A program made the translations under genes and the position numbers. Shown piece by piece: positions 46,750 to 55,207 of a DNA stretch of 64,000 nt. Every line of letters begins with the position of its first letter. The stretch's first letter is position 1. The DNA is from Myxococcota bacterium. Lineage in GTDB: Bacteria > Myxococcota_A > UBA796 > UBA2385. The notes beneath the pieces are model-generated. The model saw nothing but the letters and a program-made list of their open reading frames with translations. It did not search any database and was not told the origin of the DNA. The DNA is taken from contig JAKLKF010000010.1 of assembly GCA_023150805.1 (NCBI GenBank), positions 31,797 to 95,796 on the forward strand, read 5' to 3'.

Positions 46750-48593
46750 GGGGGCTCCGGGGACGGCGGGAGCAGGGAGAGCGCGGCGTCGGCGGCCTGG
46801 GGGGCGTCCCCCATGCGCAGCAGCTTGGCGACCTGGCGCACGTAGCCCGGCGGGTCGGGCTGCTGCCGGGCCAGGGTGGCCAGGCCGGCCAGGTCGCCGC
46901 GGCGGGCAAGGTCGGCGCCCAGGACCACCAGGCTGGTGCCGGTGGGGCGGGGGCGGGCCAGGGCGACGGCGCGGTCCCACTGGCCGGTGCCGGCCAGGGC
47001 CAGCGCCAGGTGGTGGGGCAGGGGACCCTCGGCCGGGCAGCGGCCCTCGTCCAGCAGGCGCTGGCCCAGCCGCGCGGCCTCCTCGTCCCGGCGGGCCTGG
47101 AGCATGGCCTGCAGCACCAGGGCGCAGGCGTCGGTGTAGGGCGGGTCGCCCTCGACCGCCTCGACGAGCAGCGGCACGGCGGCGTCCAGGTCGCCGTCGC
47201 GGTGCAGGTACCAGCCCAGGCCGGCGGCGGTGTAGGGGCTGGGCGCGTCGCGGTGGGCGGCGGCCCAGACGCTGCGGCTGTCCTGCCAGTCGGGCAGGCG
47301 GAGCTGGAGGGCCAGGACCGCGGGCAGGGCGAAGGCGGGGACCAGCCAGCGGAGGTGGCCGGCAGCGGCGGGCGGCACGGCGGCGGCCAGGGTCAGGGCC
47401 AGCCCGGCCAGCGGCAGGTAGAGGTAGCGCTCGCCGAGCAGGCCCTTGTCCAGGGTGGCGGCCAGGGTCGGCAGCCAGGCGAGCAGGGCCCAGGCCAGGC
47501 CGGCGAGGGCGAGGCCGCGGTGGGGCCCGCGGGCGACCGCCCAGGCGACCAGGCCGACCAGGACCAGCAGGGCGGGCAGGTTGTGGGCGAGGGGGTCGAG
47601 GTAGGCGAGGTGGCGCGCGGGGGAGAGCGGCCAGGGCCACACCAGCAGGCGCGCGTAGGTGGCGACGATCTCGGGGAGGTGGTCGGCGACGGTGGCCCAC
47701 GAGCCCTGGCCGGGCACGATGCCGGCGTTCACGCCGACCAGGGCGCGCACCAGGGCGTAGGCGGCGACGGCGGCGCCGAGCGGCAGGTAGCGGGGCCAGC
47801 CCTGGCGCAGCGCGGGCAGCCCGCCGCGGCCCAGGTCCAGGGCCAGCAGGATCACGGGCGCCAGCACGCCGCTCTCCTTGGACAGCAGGCCGGCCAGGGT
47901 GGCGGCGAAGGCGGCGGCGAGGTGGGGGGGGCGGCGCTCGGCGGGGGCGGCGACGGCGACCAGGGCCAGCAGGGTGAAGGCGGCGGCCATGGCGTCGTTG
48001 CGCGCGGCGACCAGGGCCAGGACCTCGGACTGCACGGGGTGCAGGGCGAAGAGGGCGGCGCCGGCGAGCGCCGGGGCTTGCCAGGGGGGAACCCCTCCAG
48101 GTTCCCCCCACGGTCCGCTCGTCGAAGTTGGCCCTTCGGGCTTCGCCCTGCGGGACCAACCTCTCCTCGCTGGACCTCCCCCCTCCGGGGTCTGGTGGAT
48201 CGGCGCAGGTCCCACCGGCCCCGCCAGCCGCCGCAGCAGGGTGTACAGGGCGCCGGTGGCCAGCAGGTGCCAGAGCACGCCGTGCAGGTGGGCCCACGAG
48301 GCGTCCAGGCCGAACAGGCGGCGGTCCAGCGCCAGGCTGAGCAGGAAGAGCGGCCGGTAGTAGCCGCTCTGCACGCCCTGCAGGCGGGTGCTGGCCCACA
48401 GGTCGGTCGTCAGCAGGGCGCGCCAGGCGCCGGGCTGGCCGGTGAGCTGGTTGTCGACGACCAGCGCCTCGTCGTCCCAGGAGAAGCCGGCGGGCCACAA
48501 GGCGGCGTAGGCCAGGGCCGTGGCCAGCAGCAGCAGGGGCAGGCCCCAGCGCGCCAGGGACGCAGGCGCGGCGCGAGGGAGGGGGCCGGTCAT
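46746..48593 (-). CDS. TMTC-like membrane O-mannosyltransferase with TPR-like tail
   Basis: This 615-residue multi-pass protein has the GT-C arrangement: a first helix, then FSWDDEALVVDN with D40/D41 in the first extracytoplasmic loop, and FALHPVQSEVLALVAARNDAMAA, the loop typical of TMTC/DUF1736 proteins (quoted in parts). About ten hydrophobic stretches follow, then ~200 helical residues with TPR-like spacing. The family uses polyprenyl-phosphate mannose to modify exported proteins; activity here is inferred. Between LRRLAG and ALAGAALFALHP there is an additional stretch of about 42 residues rich in Gly, Pro and Arg. It is encoded by a hairpin-rich DNA element (48084-48215) that fits no membrane topology. 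Confidence 0.75.
   Translation of the reverse strand: MTGPLPRAAPASLARWGLPLLLLATALAYAALWPAGFSWDDEALVVDNQLTGQPGAWRALLTTDLWASTRLQGVQSGYYRPLFLLSLALDRRLFGLDASWAHLHGVLWHLLATGALYTLLRRLAGPVGPAPIHQTPEGGGPARRGWSRRAKPEGPTSTSGPWGEPGGVPPWQAPALAGAALFALHPVQSEVLALVAARNDAMAAAFTLLALVAVAAPAERRPPHLAAAFAATLAGLLSKESGVLAPVILLALDLGRGGLPALRQGWPRYLPLGAAVAAYALVRALVGVNAGIVPGQGSWATVADHLPEIVATYARLLVWPWPLSPARHLAYLDPLAHNLPALLVLVGLVAWAVARGPHRGLALAGLAWALLAWLPTLAATLDKGLLGERYLYLPLAGLALTLAAAVPPAAAGHLRWLVPAFALPAVLALQLRLPDWQDSRSVWAAAHRDAPSPYTAAGLGWYLHRDGDLDAAVPLLVEAVEGDPPYTDACALVLQAMLQARRDEEAARLGQRLLDEGRCPAEGPLPHHLALALAGTGQWDRAVALARPRPTGTSLVVLGADLARRGDLAGLATLARQQPDPPGYVRQVAKLLRMGDAPQAADAALSLLPPSPEPP
48084..48215. repeat. Hairpin-rich element inserted in frame within the TMTC-like gene
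   Basis: GGGGGGAACC (48084-48093), a six-base loop and its exact complement (48100-48109) form a ten-pair hairpin. A second imperfect palindrome bounded by TTGG and CCAA spans 48127-48159. The segment adds about 42 codons without a stop. It looks like a small mobile palindromic element; I see no second copy in this window. Confidence 0.6.
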
Positions 48594-48663
48594 CGGGCCG
48601 GCCTATCCACGGGGGCCGGCGGTCGCGAAGCGCTCGAACCCGGGCGGTTGGGTGAAAAACTTC

Positions 48664-48679
48664 CCGCACGCCTGTGCGG
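48664..48679. promoter_or_regulatory. Palindrome in the divergent TMTC/pilin gap
   Basis: CCGCAC-GCCT-GTGCGG is a perfect six-pair inverted repeat 70 bases from both starts (48593 minus, 48750 plus). It could be an operator for either gene. The remaining 156-base gap shows no clear sigma-54 (GG-N10-GC) site. Confidence 0.3.
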
Positions 48680-48749
48680 CGGGGGGATTTCGTGACAAGG
48701 TGGGACCACCGGGCACGCGCGCCTCGCCCGGAGCCCCTCGGAGGTCAGC

Positions 48750-48941
48750 ATGGCCCGCCCCTCGCCCGCGTCGACCCTGAAGCGCCTGGCCCATGACGAG
48801 TCCGGCGCGACCTCCATCGAGTACGCGCTCATCGCCATCCTCGTCAGCGTCGGGATCATCCTGGCCCTGCAGGCCTTCGCCAACGCCGAGAACGAGCTGT
48901 TCGAGTACATCCGGACCAAGGTGGTGGAGGCGATCAGCTAG
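48750..48941 (+). CDS. Flp/Fap-type type IVb pilin
   Basis: This 63-residue product follows a GGAGG site. The N-terminal leader is basic (STLKRLAHDESG), then comes the G/A processing region and the helix ATSIEYALIAILVSVGIILALQAF with the conserved Glu five residues in and the adjacent Tyr (quoted as 24 residues would exceed the limit, so key residues are E and Y in SIEYALIA). Flp pilins build Tad pili for surface attachment. No tad, rcp or prepilin-peptidase genes are in the window, so the machinery must lie elsewhere or this is an orphan. Confidence 0.9.
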   Translation: MARPSPASTLKRLAHDESGATSIEYALIAILVSVGIILALQAFANAENELFEYIRTKVVEAIS

Positions 48942-48956
48942 CGGGCCCCGGGCGCT

Positions 48957-51236
48957 TCACGGCCAGACCTGCACCCGGTAGGCGCGCTCGACGGTACCCT
49001 CGACGGCCAGGGTCAGTCCGCCGACCTCGATGGTGCCACTGGACAAGGTGGCGGTGGCCTCGCCCGCGGCGCTGGCCTGCCCGCTGGCCGTGTAGGTGGT
49101 GCCGTCGCCCTCGGTGAAGCTGCCGCCGGCGCCGAAGACCCGCAGGAGGCGGGCGCCGTCGACGTCGTCGAGGTCGCGCAGCGAGGTGCCGTCGACGAAG
49201 GTCTCCGGGGCCTGCTCCAGCATGGGCACGACGGTCCCGGCGGCGGCGAAGACCGGGATCTCGTCGACGGCGGCGTCGTGCCAGCCGCTCTGCGCGGGGG
49301 CGCCGGTCCACCAGTCGTACCAGTCGCCGGGGGGCAGCTCGATCTCGCGCCCGGTGGCCCCCCGCTCGAGCACGGGGGCGACGAAGAGCGCGCTGCCCAG
49401 CAGCCAGGCGTCCCCGCGGGCCCAGTCGTAGCCCGGGTAGACCAGCGCGGGGTGCAGCAGGGCCGGGCGGCCGCGCTCCGCCGCCAGGCGGGCCAGGCCC
49501 TTGAGGTAGGGGAAGAGGCGCGCGTGCTCGGTCGCGGTGCGGACCCAGTGCGCCAGCGTCTCCTCGTTGGTGTCGAACTGGTGGTTCTCGTCGTCGAAGG
49601 CGCCGTGGTGGGTGCGCATGATGGGCGAGAAGGCGCCCAGCCACGCCCAGCGGAACCACAGCTCCTGGTCGCTGGGCTCGTTGCCGACGCTGTTGTAGCC
49701 GGCGATGTCGTGGCCGTAGAAGCCCACGCCGGCGATGGACAGGCCCAGGCCCAGCGGGATGACGGTGGGGAAGCCGTCGTCGGTGTCGAAGCTGGTGCGC
49801 TGGTCGCCGCCCCAGGTGACCGGCGAGAGCGAGGGGGTGCCGATCCAGCCGCTGCGGGTGAACCAGGTGGCGTCGAGGCCGTCGAGCAGCTCGGCGTTGC
49901 ACTGCTGCCACCACAGGGGGTAGGCGTTGTGCTGGTCGACGGCGTCGGCGTAGGCCAGGACGGCGTCGGGCGGCAGCCACTCGGCGAAGTCGGCCATCCA
50001 GCCCAGGAAGCCGACGTCGAGCAGGGCGGTCATGCGCTCCTGGGCCCAGGCGCAGGCGGCGGGAGAGGACAGGTCCAGCGCCGACGAGGTGGACAGCGTG
50101 GCCGAGGGCCAGGTGTAGGTCTGGCCGTCCTCGGTCTTGAGCAGCACGTCCTGGGCGGACTCCCAGGCGTCGCCCTCCTCGCCGACGAAGGGCGAGAAGT
50201 AGGCCAGCCACTCGAAGCCCTGGTCGCGCAGCGTCTGCGCCGTGCCCTCGGCGTCGGGGTACAGCTCCTCGTCCAGGGTCCAGTCCAGGCTCAGGTGGTA
50301 GCCGAAGCCGGTCTGCTCGGCGCCCTTCCAGTCCTCGGTCCACAGGATCCCGGTCGGGGCGCCCGCCGCGCGCAGCGTGCTGGCGACCTGCTCGACGCGC
50401 TCCTTGCCCCGGATGGCGTCGTTCCAGGGGCCCAGCGCCACGTCGGGCGGGACCTTGATCCCGCCGGAGGCCTGGGCGTGGCGCTCGACGACCGAGAGGG
50501 CGTCGTCGCCGCCGAAGAGGTAGAGCGACAGCCCGCCCTCCCAGGCCGCCAGCTCGTAGACGTCGGGGTCGCTGGCGCAGAGGTCGACGTCGACGCGGGC
50601 GGCGGTGTCGGCCAGCAGGCCGACCGGCAGCTCGGGGCGCAGCAGGAAGGGCAGGGGATAGCTGGTCGCGTGCCGGGTCCCGGTGATGAACCAGTCCTCG
50701 GGCGGATCGTCGGTCTCGACCTTGCCGATGCCGGGCTCGGCGACCCACAGGCCGAAGGCCTCGCCCTGGTGGTCGACGTCGAGCTGGTGGCCCCCGGTGC
50801 CCAGGAAGGGCCCCCCCTCCTCGCAGCCCAGGCGCACCCGGGCGCGGTTGGGGGCCTGCCCCTGCACGGCGTAGTCCTCCCACGGCGCGAACTGCAGCGC
50901 GAGCAGGTCCTGGCCGACGCTCCAGGCCTGCAGCAGGCCCATGGTCTCCCCGGCCTCGTCGCGCAGCTCGACCCGCAGGATGACGTCCTCGTTGCGGTCG
51001 ATGACCTTGAGCGAGGAGGCGGCGGTCCAGTCGGCCTGCACGTCCTCGAACAGGTAGCTGCCCACGGAGAAGGTGATGTCGGCCGAGCCGGTGCCCAGGG
51101 CCAGCTCGCGGATGTGGGCGAGCTCCTCGCCCTGGCGGGTCACCGTCAGGCCGGCGGCGTCCGCGTCGACGACCAGCTCGAAGTCGCCCAGGGCGACGGT
51201 GTCGCGGTTGCAGGCCAGCACGAGCAGCAGCAGCAT
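48957..51236 (-). CDS. Lipid-anchored GH31 glycosidase, sulfoquinovosidase-like subgroup
   Basis: This 759-residue protein starts with a very short lipoprotein signal (LLLVLAC, C9) and a GGAGG site. The GH31 (alpha/beta)8 barrel has GWMADFAE with nucleophile D416 and WGGDQRTSFDT with acid/base D478, 62 residues apart (67 in E. coli YihQ). HNAYPLWWQQCNAELL and GVGFYGHDIAGYNS also follow the YihQ-type pattern more than the alpha-glucosidase pattern. The C-terminal sheet domains end at 759. Sulfoquinovosidases release sulfoquinovose from plant sulfolipid; alpha-glucosidase or transglycosylase activity is not excluded. Placement outside the cell membrane suggests scavenging. No sulfoquinovose catabolic genes are adjacent. 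Confidence 0.8.
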   Translation of the reverse strand: MLLLLVLACNRDTVALGDFELVVDADAAGLTVTRQGEELAHIRELALGTGSADITFSVGSYLFEDVQADWTAASSLKVIDRNEDVILRVELRDEAGETMGLLQAWSVGQDLLALQFAPWEDYAVQGQAPNRARVRLGCEEGGPFLGTGGHQLDVDHQGEAFGLWVAEPGIGKVETDDPPEDWFITGTRHATSYPLPFLLRPELPVGLLADTAARVDVDLCASDPDVYELAAWEGGLSLYLFGGDDALSVVERHAQASGGIKVPPDVALGPWNDAIRGKERVEQVASTLRAAGAPTGILWTEDWKGAEQTGFGYHLSLDWTLDEELYPDAEGTAQTLRDQGFEWLAYFSPFVGEEGDAWESAQDVLLKTEDGQTYTWPSATLSTSSALDLSSPAACAWAQERMTALLDVGFLGWMADFAEWLPPDAVLAYADAVDQHNAYPLWWQQCNAELLDGLDATWFTRSGWIGTPSLSPVTWGGDQRTSFDTDDGFPTVIPLGLGLSIAGVGFYGHDIAGYNSVGNEPSDQELWFRWAWLGAFSPIMRTHHGAFDDENHQFDTNEETLAHWVRTATEHARLFPYLKGLARLAAERGRPALLHPALVYPGYDWARGDAWLLGSALFVAPVLERGATGREIELPPGDWYDWWTGAPAQSGWHDAAVDEIPVFAAAGTVVPMLEQAPETFVDGTSLRDLDDVDGARLLRVFGAGGSFTEGDGTTYTASGQASAAGEATATLSSGTIEVGGLTLAVEGTVERAYRVQVWP

Positions 51237-51295
51237 CGGGCCCTCCGGGGAGAACCCGCGCTAACCCGCTGGCCGCGGCGCCCGTCGCGGCGGGC

Positions 51296-51691
51296 TCAGC
51301 CCTGGCGGACGAAGGTCTCGGACCAGGAGCGCTCGCCGCCGTCGGTGGCGACGGTGGTGTGCACGGCCAGGTGATCGCCGTCGGCCAGGAAGCGCCGCGT
51401 CACCTGGGCGCCGTCGACGCAGAGCTGCTGCTGGGCCTGGGGGCCGTCCAGGGTCCACTCGCCGCGCGCGGCCAGGTCGGGGCGGCCGTCGTCGAGCAGC
51501 ACGGTGCCCTCGAAGGGGATCACCTCGATGCGGTCGCCCAGGCCGACCTTGCAGGCGGGCTGGGCCTGGCCCTTGCGCTGCCAGACGCCAGCGAGCCCAC
51601 GCTCTTCCCGCTCGTCCTCGTCGGCGAGGGCGGCGGGACCGAGCAGGCCGAGGGCGGCGGCGACGACCAGCGGGTTGACCTTGATGCGCAT
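51296..51691 (-). CDS. Small secreted protein of unknown function
   Basis: The 131-residue product has a Sec signal peptide (basic MRIK, hydrophobic VVAAALGLLGPAALA, cleavage probably after ALA). The mature part begins acidic (DEDEREERG), then GVWQRKGQAQPACKVGLGD, and ends SETFVRQG. Two Cys may pair. The strand-rich layout with GVW and a closing F resembles small lipocalin-like domains, which bind hydrophobic molecules. I do not recognise a family. It lies 59 bases upstream of GH31 on the same strand. Confidence 0.7.
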   Translation of the reverse strand: MRIKVNPLVVAAALGLLGPAALADEDEREERGLAGVWQRKGQAQPACKVGLGDRIEVIPFEGTVLLDDGRPDLAARGEWTLDGPQAQQQLCVDGAQVTRRFLADGDHLAVHTTVATDGGERSWSETFVRQG

Positions 51692-51771
51692 GGCGGGGGT
51701 GTAGCCACGCCAGCGGCAGGGTCAAGCATCGGTCTTGTGACCGATGGGTGGCGAGGGGGTCGAGGCGGCCC

Positions 51772-52665
51772 TCAGAGGGCGCCGATCTCCTTGATCAGGG
51801 CGAAGTCCTCGTAGTCGTCGCGGGTGAACAGCAGGTAGGCGTTGGCCTGGGCGCAGAAGATGATCCCGGTGGCCGCCGGCACGGTCACGACCAGGCCGAT
51901 GCAGCACATCAGCATGCCGGCGATCGCCGCCGCCAGGGCGAGCAGGCCGGACATGAAGTTGAACCAGAACAGGCGCAGGCGGTTGCCGCGGGCCAGGCTC
52001 CAGGAGCGGTCGAGCGCCTCCATCGTGCCCAGCCGGTCGATGCTGATCGCGTAGTTGCCGAGCTGCAGGCCGAGGGCGACGTAGATGACGGCCGGCAGGG
52101 CCAGCAGCATCACCAGGAAGACGCCGGCGACGATCAGCGGGACGTTGGGGTCGTGGCGGTCCATGGCGATCGCCGCGCCGGCGACCAGGCCACCGGGCAG
52201 GGCGAAGACGGTGAAGACGCCGAGGCTGATGATGCCGGTGAGCAGCTTGTAGCCCATCATCGGCAGCCACGCGTCCTTGCCGCTGAACAGGGTGTCCAGG
52301 CCGGCCGCGCCGTCCATGGTGATCCGCTCGCCCACGCGCCAGGTCCCCGGCTCGACGAAGGACTTGATCGCGAAGACGAACAGGCCCACGCAGCAGGCGA
52401 CGCCGAGCAGCAGGAGCACGACGCCGAGCATGGCCTCGTCGAAGCCCTCGAAGGGGTTGCCGCCGCCGAAGGGATCCTCGCCGGTGCTCCACGGGTCGCC
52501 GCCGGAGTTGGGCAGGCGCACCTGGTTTCCCTGGCCCTGGCAGGCGTTGAGCACGAACATGACGAAGCCGCCGACCAGGACGGGGGCGGGCTCGCGACGC
52601 AGCATCTCGTAGCCGTGGCGCAGCGCGCGCATCGGGTCGAAGGCGTCCTTGAACTCCATGGCCAT
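51772..52665 (-). CDS. Multi-pass membrane protein of unknown function
   Basis: This 297-residue protein opens with an amphipathic segment (DAFDPMRALRHGYEMLRREPAPVL, seen in parts) then has about six hydrophobic helices, with a Gly/Asp/Asn-rich loop after the first. The pattern W-x-L-A-R-G-N-R near residue 225 (RSWSLARGNRLRLFWFNFMSG) is like that of the DUF975/glycerophosphodiester-phosphodiesterase membrane-domain group, whose role is unknown. It is divergent from a lipoprotein gene. No catalytic residues are evident. Confidence 0.7.
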   Translation of the reverse strand: MAMEFKDAFDPMRALRHGYEMLRREPAPVLVGGFVMFVLNACQGQGNQVRLPNSGGDPWSTGEDPFGGGNPFEGFDEAMLGVVLLLLGVACCVGLFVFAIKSFVEPGTWRVGERITMDGAAGLDTLFSGKDAWLPMMGYKLLTGIISLGVFTVFALPGGLVAGAAIAMDRHDPNVPLIVAGVFLVMLLALPAVIYVALGLQLGNYAISIDRLGTMEALDRSWSLARGNRLRLFWFNFMSGLLALAAAIAGMLMCCIGLVVTVPAATGIIFCAQANAYLLFTRDDYEDFALIKEIGAL

Positions 52666-52750
52666 GGTGGGCTCCGCGGGGCGAGGGAGGGTAGGGTAGC
52701 GCGCGCGAATGGTCGCGGGGGGAACCCCCCGGCCCGGGAGCTGCTCCGCG

Positions 52751-53881
52751 ATGGCCCGCCCTCCACGACCCGCTGCCCTGATCGTGGCCCTGGGCGTGCT
52801 GGCTGCCGCGGGGGGCTGCGCGGCGCGGCGCGCCGAGCCGCGGTCGGTCCGGGGCCTGGAGGCGCTGCCGCCGGTGCTGCCCGCGATGGAGGCCGAGGTC
52901 TACGCCACCGGGGCCCGCGCGCCCGCCGACCCGGTGGTGGCCCTGGCGGTCGCGGGGCTCGCGGCGGCGGGGACCCTGCAGGGCGTGGACGAGGCGCTGT
53001 CCGGGGCGGCGGCCGCCCTGGCGCTGGACGGCGGCGAGGCGCTGACCACCGCGCAGGCCCGGTGGGCCGCGTGGCGGGCGGGCTACCCCTTCCTGGTGCG
53101 CGCGGTGGTGTCGGGCCGCACCGAGACCGCCGGGCTGCCCGACGCCGTGGCCCAGGGCCTGCGCGAGGTGGTCCAGCCGGGGGACCAGGTGGGCCTGGCG
53201 CGGGCGCGCAGCGGCCAGGTGGACCGCTGGGTGGCGCTGGTGGCCCACCCGCTGGCAGGGGTCCCGGCCTTCTCTCGCCAGCACGAGGTGGGGCAGCCGC
53301 TGTCGGTGGCGCTGCCGGCGCAGGCCGAGTGGCGGGTCGTCTCGCCGGGCGGCGTCGCGCTGGCCGGCCGCGGGGCGGTGGCGGTGCGCCTGGAGGAGGC
53401 CGGGGAGTGGTGGCTCGAGGCCCGGCTGCCCGACGGGATGTTGTCGCTGCCGGTCTACGCCGGGATGCCGATGCCGCCGGGCACGGTGCTGGACGTGCCG
53501 GGCCCGGCGCCCGGCGGGCCGGACGAGGTGACGCAGCAGGCACTGGACCTGCTGGGCGAGCTGCGGGCCACCTTCGACCTGCCGGCGCTGTCGCCCGACC
53601 CCACCTTGCGCACTCTGGGCCACGCGCCGCTGGAGCAGGTGCTGCTGGGCACCTGGCAGCACGACGCCGCCGTGGACCGGCTGCGGGCGGCGGGCTTCGT
53701 GGGGCCGTCGGTCGACCAGGTCTGGTGCCGCTCCACCACTGTCGCCCTGTGCCTGGAAGGGCTGCTGCACAGCGCCGACGGCCGGATCGCCCTGCTCGAC
53801 GAGCGGCACGGCCTGGTCGGCGTGGCCGCCGGGGTGGACACCCAGGCCCTGACGCTGGTCCTCACGCTCGCCTCCGAGTAG
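52751..53881 (+). CDS. Lipoprotein, degenerate CAP-domain paralogue of the next gene
   Basis: I take the ATG at 52751, which gives a proper signal and lipobox (LAAAGGC, C22); an earlier in-frame start at 52709 would spoil the signal. The 376-residue product shares layout with the following gene: a Q-A-R-W-A-A-W-R-A-G-Y-P segment matching its A-A-R-A-G-Y-P, a beta-rich middle, and a C-terminal region beginning ALDLLGELRATFDLPAL, which corresponds to a CAP (SCP/PR1) helix. The His and Glu residues of CAP are replaced or missing. It is an exported protein of unknown function, and nine bases separate it from the partner gene. Confidence 0.7.
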   Translation: MARPPRPAALIVALGVLAAAGGCAARRAEPRSVRGLEALPPVLPAMEAEVYATGARAPADPVVALAVAGLAAAGTLQGVDEALSGAAAALALDGGEALTTAQARWAAWRAGYPFLVRAVVSGRTETAGLPDAVAQGLREVVQPGDQVGLARARSGQVDRWVALVAHPLAGVPAFSRQHEVGQPLSVALPAQAEWRVVSPGGVALAGRGAVAVRLEEAGEWWLEARLPDGMLSLPVYAGMPMPPGTVLDVPGPAPGGPDEVTQQALDLLGELRATFDLPALSPDPTLRTLGHAPLEQVLLGTWQHDAAVDRLRAAGFVGPSVDQVWCRSTTVALCLEGLLHSADGRIALLDERHGLVGVAAGVDTQALTLVLTLASE

Positions 53882-53889
53882 GCCGGAAC

Positions 53890-55110
53890 ATGCAGCTCTC
53901 CTTCGTGGTCGGTCTCCTGCTCTCCTGCGCCTCCCGCGCGCCCGCCGCCCTGCAGCCCGGCGACTCGGTGGCGGCGCGCGCCGCTGGGCGGGTCGAGGTG
54001 CGCTACCGACCGGTCTTCGAGGTGCCGGCCGGGGACCCGGCGGCGTTGGTCGCGGCGGTGCCCGGCGGGCAGTGGGATCTTGGCCTGGCCGCCGCCTGCG
54101 AGGAGCTGCTGGCGCTGCACGTCGACCCGGAGGGCCGCATCGACGCGCCGACGGCCTCCCTGGTCGCGGCGCGCGCCGGCTACCCGGGCCAGGCCCGCTT
54201 CCTGCGGGCGCGCAACGGGGGCGCCTTCCCCGACGACCTGGTCCAGGAGGTCGCGGCCGCGGCGGCCTGGGAGGGGGCGGTCGACCTGGGCCTGGCGGTG
54301 CGGCGCTACGCCGACGGCACGGCGCTGTGGGTGGTGGCCTGGTCGCGACAGGTGGCGTGGGTGGACCCGCTGCTGCGGGACGTGGAGCTGGACCAGCCGG
54401 TGCCGGTGCGGGTGGAGCTGCGGGACCCGGCCCTGGCCGACGCCGAGCTGCGGCTGTTCCTGGCGCCTCCGGACGGGCCGGTCCAGGAGCTGGCGCTCAC
54501 CGCGGGCGTGACCCGCTGGCTGGATCGCTTCCACACGCCGGGGCCATGGCGGGTCGAGGCCGTCGCCACCCGGGAGGGCCGCACCGCGGTCGCCCTGCTG
54601 TTCTCGCTCTTCGTGGGGCAGCCCGCGCCCGTGCCGGCGCCGCTTGCCGGGGCGCCCGCCACGCCGCCCGACCCCGTCGCCGCCGAGGCGGCGCTCTTCG
54701 TGGCGCTCAACGACCTCCGGGGGGAGCACGGCCTGCCGCCGGTGCAGGGCTTCTCCCTGTTCGAGCCGCTGGTGCGCGAGCACGCTGCCTTCATGGCCGC
54801 CGCCGGGCGGGCGCTGCACGTGCTGCCGGGCATGACCCCCGGCGTGGCCGAGCGGGCCCGCGGCTACGCATTCCCCTTCGCCTTCCACCACGAGGCGGTC
54901 GCGACGGCGCCCACCTGGCAGGAGGCGATGGCCCTGGTCGTCGACAGCCCGGCCCACCGCAAGGCCCTGCTGTGCGAGGCGTGCACCCACGCCACCGTCG
55001 GCGTGGCCCTGGAGCCCTCGCTGGGGCGCATGCCTCGGCTCTTCGTGACCTGGGAGCTGATGGAGTTCCCCAAGGGCCCGCCGCGCCGGATCGACACCCT
55101 GGACCGCTGA
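53890..55110 (+). CDS. Exported protein with C-terminal CAP (SCP/PR1) domain
   Basis: This 406-residue protein has a signal peptide with a possible lipobox (LLLSCAS). Residues 1-260 have no recognised domain. The CAP domain is C-terminal: FVALNDLRGEHGLPP, then LVREHAAFMAAAGRALHV, EAVATAP-W-x-E, DSPAHRKALLCEACTHATVGVALE and a closing FVTWELMEF strand. The usual His/Glu/His/Glu cavity is partly present (His in HAAFM and SPAHRK). Bacterial CAP proteins are secreted with mostly unknown roles. It is in one operon with its degenerate paralogue. Confidence 0.8.
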   Translation: MQLSFVVGLLLSCASRAPAALQPGDSVAARAAGRVEVRYRPVFEVPAGDPAALVAAVPGGQWDLGLAAACEELLALHVDPEGRIDAPTASLVAARAGYPGQARFLRARNGGAFPDDLVQEVAAAAAWEGAVDLGLAVRRYADGTALWVVAWSRQVAWVDPLLRDVELDQPVPVRVELRDPALADAELRLFLAPPDGPVQELALTAGVTRWLDRFHTPGPWRVEAVATREGRTAVALLFSLFVGQPAPVPAPLAGAPATPPDPVAAEAALFVALNDLRGEHGLPPVQGFSLFEPLVREHAAFMAAAGRALHVLPGMTPGVAERARGYAFPFAFHHEAVATAPTWQEAMALVVDSPAHRKALLCEACTHATVGVALEPSLGRMPRLFVTWELMEFPKGPPRRIDTLDR

Positions 55111-55207
55111 CCCGCGCGCACCCTCGCCACAGGATGTGCTCCCGCCCCGCGCAAGTCGGGGTAGACAGGTCGCGACGCTCGCTTCCCCTCTGACCCGGAT
55201 CCTCCCC

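Noticed and set aside
48644..48750. Sigma-54 promoter before the Flp pilin
   Set aside because: No GG and GC pair at ten-base spacing with the TGGC/TTGC context was found.
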